A stretch of DNA of 9,378 bases from an uncultured Gammaproteobacteria bacterium (lineage in GTDB: Bacteria; Pseudomonadota; Gammaproteobacteria; Coxiellales; Coxiellaceae). Both the position numbers and the translations under genes were made by a program. Below the pieces are notes generated by a model that made no database searches, was not told where the DNA came from, and saw only the letters and a list, made by a program, of their open reading frames with translations. The stretch lies in contig CAIQCE010000136.1 of the NCBI GenBank assembly GCA_903870185.1, positions 1-9,378 of the forward strand. The letters run 5' to 3'. Positions 6,452-9,378 of this stretch are shown here, piece by piece (within the stretch, counting starts at the first letter, position 1; each line of letters opens with the position of its first letter).

Positions 6452-7843
6452 ATGAATTTAATCCACCATTTACTTAGTTCTCTTGTAAACTCAGGGATGT
6501 TACAAGGGGCTTTGGCTATTTTCTTTTCCGTGCTCGCTATTTTGATCGTGATTACGATTCATGAATTGGGGCATTTTGCTGCAGCGAGATGTTGTGGAGT
6601 GAAGATTCAGCGATTCTCGATTGGGTTTGGCAAGACTTTGTTGAAATGGACGGACAAGAAAGGCACCCTCTACACGCTTTGCCTATTGCCCTTGGGTGGT
6701 TATGTGAAAATGCTGGGGGAAGGCCAGGATCCGATACCGGTTCACCAACGCTCTCATGCCTTTGTTAGTAAATCTCTGTTAGCTCGAAGTTTTATTGTGA
6801 TGGCGGGCCCCTTGATTAACTTTGTTTTGGCTATTTTTTTATTCTGGGTGATTTTTCAAACCGGGGTTCAGCATATTCGCCCTGTGATTGGTTCCGTCAT
6901 TCCTCATTCCATTGCCTCTCAAGCAGGATTAAAAAAAGGTGATGAGCTTAAAGCAATCGGCGGCTTTGAGATTCATGGTTGGCAGTCAGTGGTTATGGCG
7001 TTGATGTATCACTTGGGCGAAACTTCGGACCTTAAGGTCAAGGTTCAGCGTGGAAAAACATCTGAAGATTTACGGTTTGATTTAAATCAATGGCAATTTG
7101 ATCGGGATGATCCTCAGCTCATGCAGAGTTTAGGCATGACACCTTTTCAACCCGCTTTTCCACCGGTAATCGATAAAGTCTTAGATGAATCCCCAGCCGC
7201 TTTAGGTGGATTAAAAATGGGTGATAGAATTCTTGAAATTAATGGACATCGAATGGTCGATTGGTTTGCTGTCGTGAACTATTTGCAGGCTCATCCGGAT
7301 CAGCCGTTGGCACTTAAAATTCAAAGAAATCATAGAATTCAGAATTTACATATCTCAATCAGCCATCAAGGCATTAAATCCAATGGTTATTTAGGGGTTC
7401 AAGTAGAGTCGCCTGTGTGGCCGAATGGAATGATGGAGATGATTAATTACACACCCATCACCGCTTTGCCTGCTGCTATCACACAGACTCGTGATTTGAT
7501 TGCCTTTAATGGTATTGTATTGCTCAAGTTGGCATCAGGAAAAATTTCCCTACGGACCCTAAGTGGCCCGATTGCAATTTTTCAGACGGCAGGCAATGCT
7601 TCTCAATTAGGATGGATCGCTTATTTAGGCTTTGTAGCTTTTGTTAGCTTAAGTCTAGGGTTTATTAATCTCTTGCCCATTCCCTGTCTCGACGGGGGTC
7701 ATTTATTATTTTATGTATTCGAGTTAGTATTTCGCCGCCCTATACCTGAGCGATATCAAATCATCTTGATGCGATTTGGAGTCGTAATGATTTTATTGTT
7801 AATGGTTCAAGCTATTGCAAATGATTTAATTCGAGTTTGGTGA
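6452..7843 (+). CDS. rseP: Site-2 zinc metalloprotease of the sigma-E pathway
   Basis: RseP is an inner-membrane intramembrane protease. It cleaves the anti-sigma factor RseA after DegS and removes leftover signal peptides. The 463-residue product has the zinc site HELGH (37-41) in the first membrane helix, GPLINFVLA (119-127) in the next, and two PDZ domains (about 140-215 and 235-300, GGLKMGDRILEINGH in the second). The third metal ligand is Asp414 in NLLPIPCLDGGH, in the C-terminal membrane region. ATG 6452 was chosen because AAGGA (6437-6441) lies 10 bases upstream. A TTG at 6410 has no such site. ATG 6497 would put HELGH at residue 22 as in E. coli RseP, but its only AGGG abuts the start codon, so a 15-residue N-terminal extension is likely. 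ilvE follows after 22 bp. The usual cdsA and bamA neighbours are absent. Confidence 0.95.
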   Translation: MNLIHHLLSSLVNSGMLQGALAIFFSVLAILIVITIHELGHFAAARCCGVKIQRFSIGFGKTLLKWTDKKGTLYTLCLLPLGGYVKMLGEGQDPIPVHQRSHAFVSKSLLARSFIVMAGPLINFVLAIFLFWVIFQTGVQHIRPVIGSVIPHSIASQAGLKKGDELKAIGGFEIHGWQSVVMALMYHLGETSDLKVKVQRGKTSEDLRFDLNQWQFDRDDPQLMQSLGMTPFQPAFPPVIDKVLDESPAALGGLKMGDRILEINGHRMVDWFAVVNYLQAHPDQPLALKIQRNHRIQNLHISISHQGIKSNGYLGVQVESPVWPNGMMEMINYTPITALPAAITQTRDLIAFNGIVLLKLASGKISLRTLSGPIAIFQTAGNASQLGWIAYLGFVAFVSLSLGFINLLPIPCLDGGHLLFYVFELVFRRPIPERYQIILMRFGVVMILLLMVQAIANDLIRVW

Positions 7844-7865
7844 TTCGGACAGAGGGATAGAGAGT

Positions 7866-8786
7866 ATGTCACTATTAGAAAAACAAGGCTGGATTTGGAT
7901 GGATGGCGAGTTCGTCGCTTGGAAAGATGCCAAGGTCCACGCGCTCACTCACACTCTCCATTATGCCACCGGAGTTTTCGAAGGCCTTAGAGCTTATGAA
8001 GCTAAGAATTCCACCGCGATTTTTAGATTAGAGGCTCATACCGAAAGACTCTTTCGTTCAGCCCATTTATTAAATATCAAAATTCCCTATACCCATGAAG
8101 AATTGATTCAAGCTCAATTAGAAACGGTTCGAATCAATAATGTGAAATCTGCTTATGTTCGTCCCTTGGTATATTCCGGTGCTGAGTCTTTAGGGTTGCG
8201 AGCTCGAGGGTTAAAGATTCATGTGATGATTGCGAGCTGGGAGTGGGGCGCCTATTTAGGGGCGGAAGGAATCGCCAATGGCATTCGAGTTTGTACTTCT
8301 TCTTATACGCGCAACCATCCGAATAGTGTGTTGTCCAAGGCAAAAGCTTGCGGCAATTATATGAATTCTATTTTGGCGCTGCATGATGCTCAATCTTGTG
8401 GGTTTGATGAAGCGCTGCTCTTGGATACCCAAGGTTTTGTGACAGAAGGCAGTGCCGAAAATTTCTTTCTAATCCGTAAGGGTGTGATATACACCCCAGA
8501 GCCCACTGCGATCTTGGAAGGCATTACCCGAGATACGATTTTTGTATTGGCTCGTGAGATGGGTTACCGGGTTGAAGAAAAACGCATTACCCGTGATGAA
8601 GTTTATTTAGCTGATGAAGCCTTTTTCACTGGAACCGCTGCTGAAGTCACCCCCATTCGAGAGCTAGATGGACGTCCTATCGGTACTGGTACTCGAGGGC
8701 CTATCACTCAACAGCTTCAAGAGGCTTATCATGCGCTTGTGCATGGGGAGAGTGGGAAGCACGATGATTGGTTGAGTTATATATAG
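7866..8786 (+). CDS. ilvE: Branched-chain amino acid aminotransferase (class IV, PLP)
   Basis: IlvE interconverts valine, leucine or isoleucine and their 2-oxo acids with glutamate as amino partner. The 306 residues match the usual length of 304-310. HALTHTLHYATGVFEGLRAY (25-44) is the class IV signature region. Lys160 in SKAKACGNYMNS is the PLP-binding lysine, Glu195 in EGSAENFF contacts the cofactor ring, and GITRDTI (219-225) and FFTGTAAEVTPI (253-264) form the phosphate and carboxylate sites. This pattern favours IlvE over D-amino acid transaminase or PabC. ATG 7866 follows AGAGGG (7851-7856), and the gene is probably translated from the rseP message. That pairing has no metabolic logic I know of. 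The TAG stop (8784-8786) is the first triplet of a hairpin repeat. Confidence 0.95.
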   Translation: MSLLEKQGWIWMDGEFVAWKDAKVHALTHTLHYATGVFEGLRAYEAKNSTAIFRLEAHTERLFRSAHLLNIKIPYTHEELIQAQLETVRINNVKSAYVRPLVYSGAESLGLRARGLKIHVMIASWEWGAYLGAEGIANGIRVCTSSYTRNHPNSVLSKAKACGNYMNSILALHDAQSCGFDEALLLDTQGFVTEGSAENFFLIRKGVIYTPEPTAILEGITRDTIFVLAREMGYRVEEKRITRDEVYLADEAFFTGTAAEVTPIRELDGRPIGTGTRGPITQQLQEAYHALVHGESGKHDDWLSYI

Positions 8787-8818
8787 GTTAGCGCCAAGCG
8801 TCAGCGCGGCCTAACAAA
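8784..8818 (+). repeat. Dispersed hairpin repeat, copy 2 (intact)
   Basis: The stem is GTTAG (8787-8791) with CTAAC (8811-8815), GCC (8793-8795) with GGC (8808-8810) and GCG (8798-8800) with CGC (8805-8807), around loop TCAG. A bulged C and an AA internal loop sit at the same places as in copy 1. Its TAG supplies the ilvE stop codon. It lacks a T-run but is the only strong structure just after ilvE. Confidence 0.8.
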
Positions 8819-8996
8819 TCAATCTATCCTTAATTTGATAACCCTTTCTGCCCCTGTAAGAAATCACCCCGCCAGCACTATGGGAAATGGCTTAAAAATT
8901 GGCTCATAACATCAACAATATTTTTTTAACATATTGATATATAACAAAAATAATATTCTCGAGCAAAGACGCATTTGTCTATTTTTAGAGCAATGC
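8819..8996. other. AT-rich spacer without a supported gene
   Basis: No reading frame with a ribosome site was found on either strand. The only structure seen is the AT-rich inverted repeat at 8917-8957. The segment probably serves as upstream DNA for the small-peptide transcription unit. Confidence 0.6.
8917..8957. repeat. AT-rich imperfect inverted repeat
   Basis: AATATTTTTTT (8917-8927) and AAAAATAATATT (8946-8957) are complementary apart from one extra T, separated by 18 bases. It lies about 40-80 bases upstream of the candidate -35 at 8997, so it could be a regulator or nucleoid-protein site. Low sequence complexity makes chance pairing possible. Confidence 0.4.
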
Positions 8997-9024
8997 TTGT
9001 TAAGTTTCCCAGGATTCGTATAGT
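8997..9024 (+). promoter_or_regulatory. Candidate sigma-70 promoter of the small-peptide unit
   Basis: TTGTTA (8997-9002) and TATAGT (9019-9024) are spaced by 16 bases, each close to consensus. Transcription would start near 9031, giving a leader of about 130 bases that includes all the hairpins described below. TTAATAAT just downstream is an alternative -10 but lacks a matching -35. Confidence 0.5.
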
Positions 9025-9042
9025 TAATAATACCCTATCTGT

Positions 9043-9109
9043 CTAAGAAGCTAAGAGGAATTCGATGAACCTTCGAAGGGTTTCTTAGCCTCAAAAGAAA
9101 ACTGGGGCT
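9043..9109 (+). promoter_or_regulatory. Structured leader with mutually exclusive hairpins
   Basis: GCTAAGA (9050-9056) pairs with TCTTAGC (9083-9089), and TTCGA (9061-9065) with TCGAA (9073-9077) inside it. An 8-base near-direct repeat (CTAAGAAG 9043-9050, CTAAGAGG 9051-9058) gives a second register for the outer stem. AGCCTC (9087-9092) can instead pair with GGGGCT (9104-9109, one G-U), and this overlaps the 3' arm of the first hairpin, so the two compete. The second hairpin is followed by only three T, so it is not a convincing terminator. The layout resembles an attenuation or translation-control leader. No known riboswitch was recognised. Confidence 0.4.
9065..9088 (+). CDS. Possible seven-codon leader minigene (MNLRRVS)
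   Basis: ATG 9065 is preceded by AAGAGGA (9053-9059) at 5-base spacing and ends at TAG 9086-9088. Its ribosome site lies in the 5' arm and its stop in the 3' arm of the 9050-9089 hairpin, so translating ribosomes would melt that stem and free AGCCTC for the alternative one. Two adjacent arginine codons (CGA AGG) are the only notable content; CGA is common in the neighbouring genes, so they need not be stall codons. Such a short frame with a fair ribosome site can occur by chance. Confidence 0.25.
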   Translation: MNLRRVS

Positions 9110-9141
9110 TTAAAAGGATTTAAGAAGTATTTCTTTAACTA

Positions 9142-9157
9142 TGATCAAGGAGGATCA
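9142..9157 (+). promoter_or_regulatory. Shine-Dalgarno displayed in a hairpin loop
   Basis: TGATC (9142-9146) and GATCA (9153-9157) form a perfect 5-bp stem whose 6-base loop is AAGGAG, the core of a near-perfect Shine-Dalgarno (AAGGAGG, 9147-9153) seven bases before ATG 9161. A second hairpin, AAGAA (9122-9126) with TTCTT (9131-9135), lies just upstream. The arrangement would keep the ribosome site exposed, or could be a site for an RNA- or DNA-binding regulator. Confidence 0.5.
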
Positions 9158-9160
9158 GTT

Positions 9161-9304
9161 ATGAAAAATGCTATGGCGAGTTGTGCTGTTTTAGCTTTCG
9201 TGGCATTAGTATCGACGAGTATGTTGGCGGTGTTCCAAGGAATGAGTTATAGCCCATATACTGGTGATGATACTAAGGTTTTCAATCATCTAATGATTAA
9301 TTAA
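9161..9304 (+). CDS. Small secreted or membrane peptide, 47 residues, unknown function
   Basis: This short frame begins at ATG 9161, has the strongest ribosome site in the window, and lies between a promoter candidate and a terminator, so I consider it real. The N-terminus looks like a Sec signal peptide: Lys2, a hydrophobic run over about residues 8-22 (CAVLAFVALVSTSML), and a type I cleavage site after SMLA (residue 23). The mature peptide would be about 24 residues, VFQGMSYSPY through KVFNHLMIN, with two acidic residues, one lysine and no cysteine. Cys8 is not in a lipobox. Alternatively it stays as a single-span membrane peptide. I do not recognise a family. Toxin, secreted signal, envelope-stress peptide and phage-derived remnant are all possible. 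It appears monocistronic. Confidence 0.65.
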   Translation: MKNAMASCAVLAFVALVSTSMLAVFQGMSYSPYTGDDTKVFNHLMIN

Positions 9305-9324
9305 ACGTTAGTCTGATTTTGATG

Positions 9325-9351
9325 AGCCCGCTTCTCAGCGGGCTTTTTTTT
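9325..9351 (+). terminator. Intrinsic terminator of the small-peptide gene
   Basis: AGCCCGC (9325-9331) and GCGGGCT (9338-9344) form a perfect 7-bp GC-rich stem with a 6-base loop, followed by a run of eight T (9344-9351). It lies 20 bases after the peptide's stop codon and is the only textbook terminator in the window. Confidence 0.92.
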
Positions 9352-9355
9352 AATG

Positions 9356-9378
9356 TAGGTTAGTGCCAAGCGCAGCGC
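9356..9378 (+). repeat. Dispersed hairpin repeat, copy 3 (cut by window end)
   Basis: TAGGTTAGTGCCAAGCG followed by CAGCGC matches the left two-thirds of the copies at 1581 and 8784, in the same orientation. The right arm would lie beyond the window. It starts five bases after the terminator T-run. Confidence 0.75.

Noticed and set aside
8870..8910. Nine-codon frame MGNGLKIGS and a short minus-strand frame in the ilvE downstream spacer
   Set aside because: Neither has a ribosome site or any recognisable content.
9087..9112. Hairpin 9087-9109 as an intrinsic terminator
   Set aside because: Only three T follow the stem, and the loop is 11 bases; it may be an alternative fold but not a convincing terminator.

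Overview
The window looks like chromosome of an AT-rich, host-associated gammaproteobacterium, probably of the order Legionellales (Legionella/Coxiella/Berkiella type). The evidence is indirect. The core genes (long-form purL, rlmD, rseP, ilvE) are of gammaproteobacterial type. They flank a two-gene island whose products look like host-directed effectors: a membrane/ankyrin protein and a TcdA/TcdB-like glycosyltransferase. Palindromic intergenic repeats of a kind common in intracellular bacteria are also present. Genus cannot be settled from this sequence.

Layout, left to right. Positions 1-1583 hold the 3' part of purL (its 5' end lies outside the window). Positions 1581-1773 are a cluster of palindromic repeats, followed by a promoter-like CTATACT near 1839. 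Positions 1880-4998 carry two forward genes 35 bp apart, the membrane/ankyrin protein and then the glycosyltransferase. rlmD (5011-6348, minus strand) converges on them with only 12 bp between stop codons. A short divergent region (6349-6451) separates rlmD from rseP (6452-7843), which is followed 22 bp later by ilvE (7866-8786), probably in one operon. rseP is not in its usual cdsA/bamA neighbourhood.

The right end is the least explained part. After ilvE and another hairpin repeat there are about 370 bp without a long gene. They contain an AT-rich inverted repeat, a good promoter candidate (8997-9024) and a structured leader with a seven-codon minigene inside a hairpin. A very strong Shine-Dalgarno, displayed in the loop of a small hairpin, then precedes a 47-residue gene (9161-9304) encoding a peptide with a signal sequence. 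A clean intrinsic terminator (9325-9351) closes the unit, and another copy of the hairpin repeat starts at 9356.

A dispersed hairpin repeat beginning TAGGTT recurs at 1581, 8784 and 9356, with a degraded copy near 1739. In two cases its first three bases are the stop codon of the upstream gene. The core genes serve housekeeping roles (purine synthesis, rRNA methylation, envelope-stress proteolysis, branched-chain amino acids). The effector-like pair and the small secreted-peptide unit are the accessory content. All functional calls rest on reading motifs by eye; no database search was possible.
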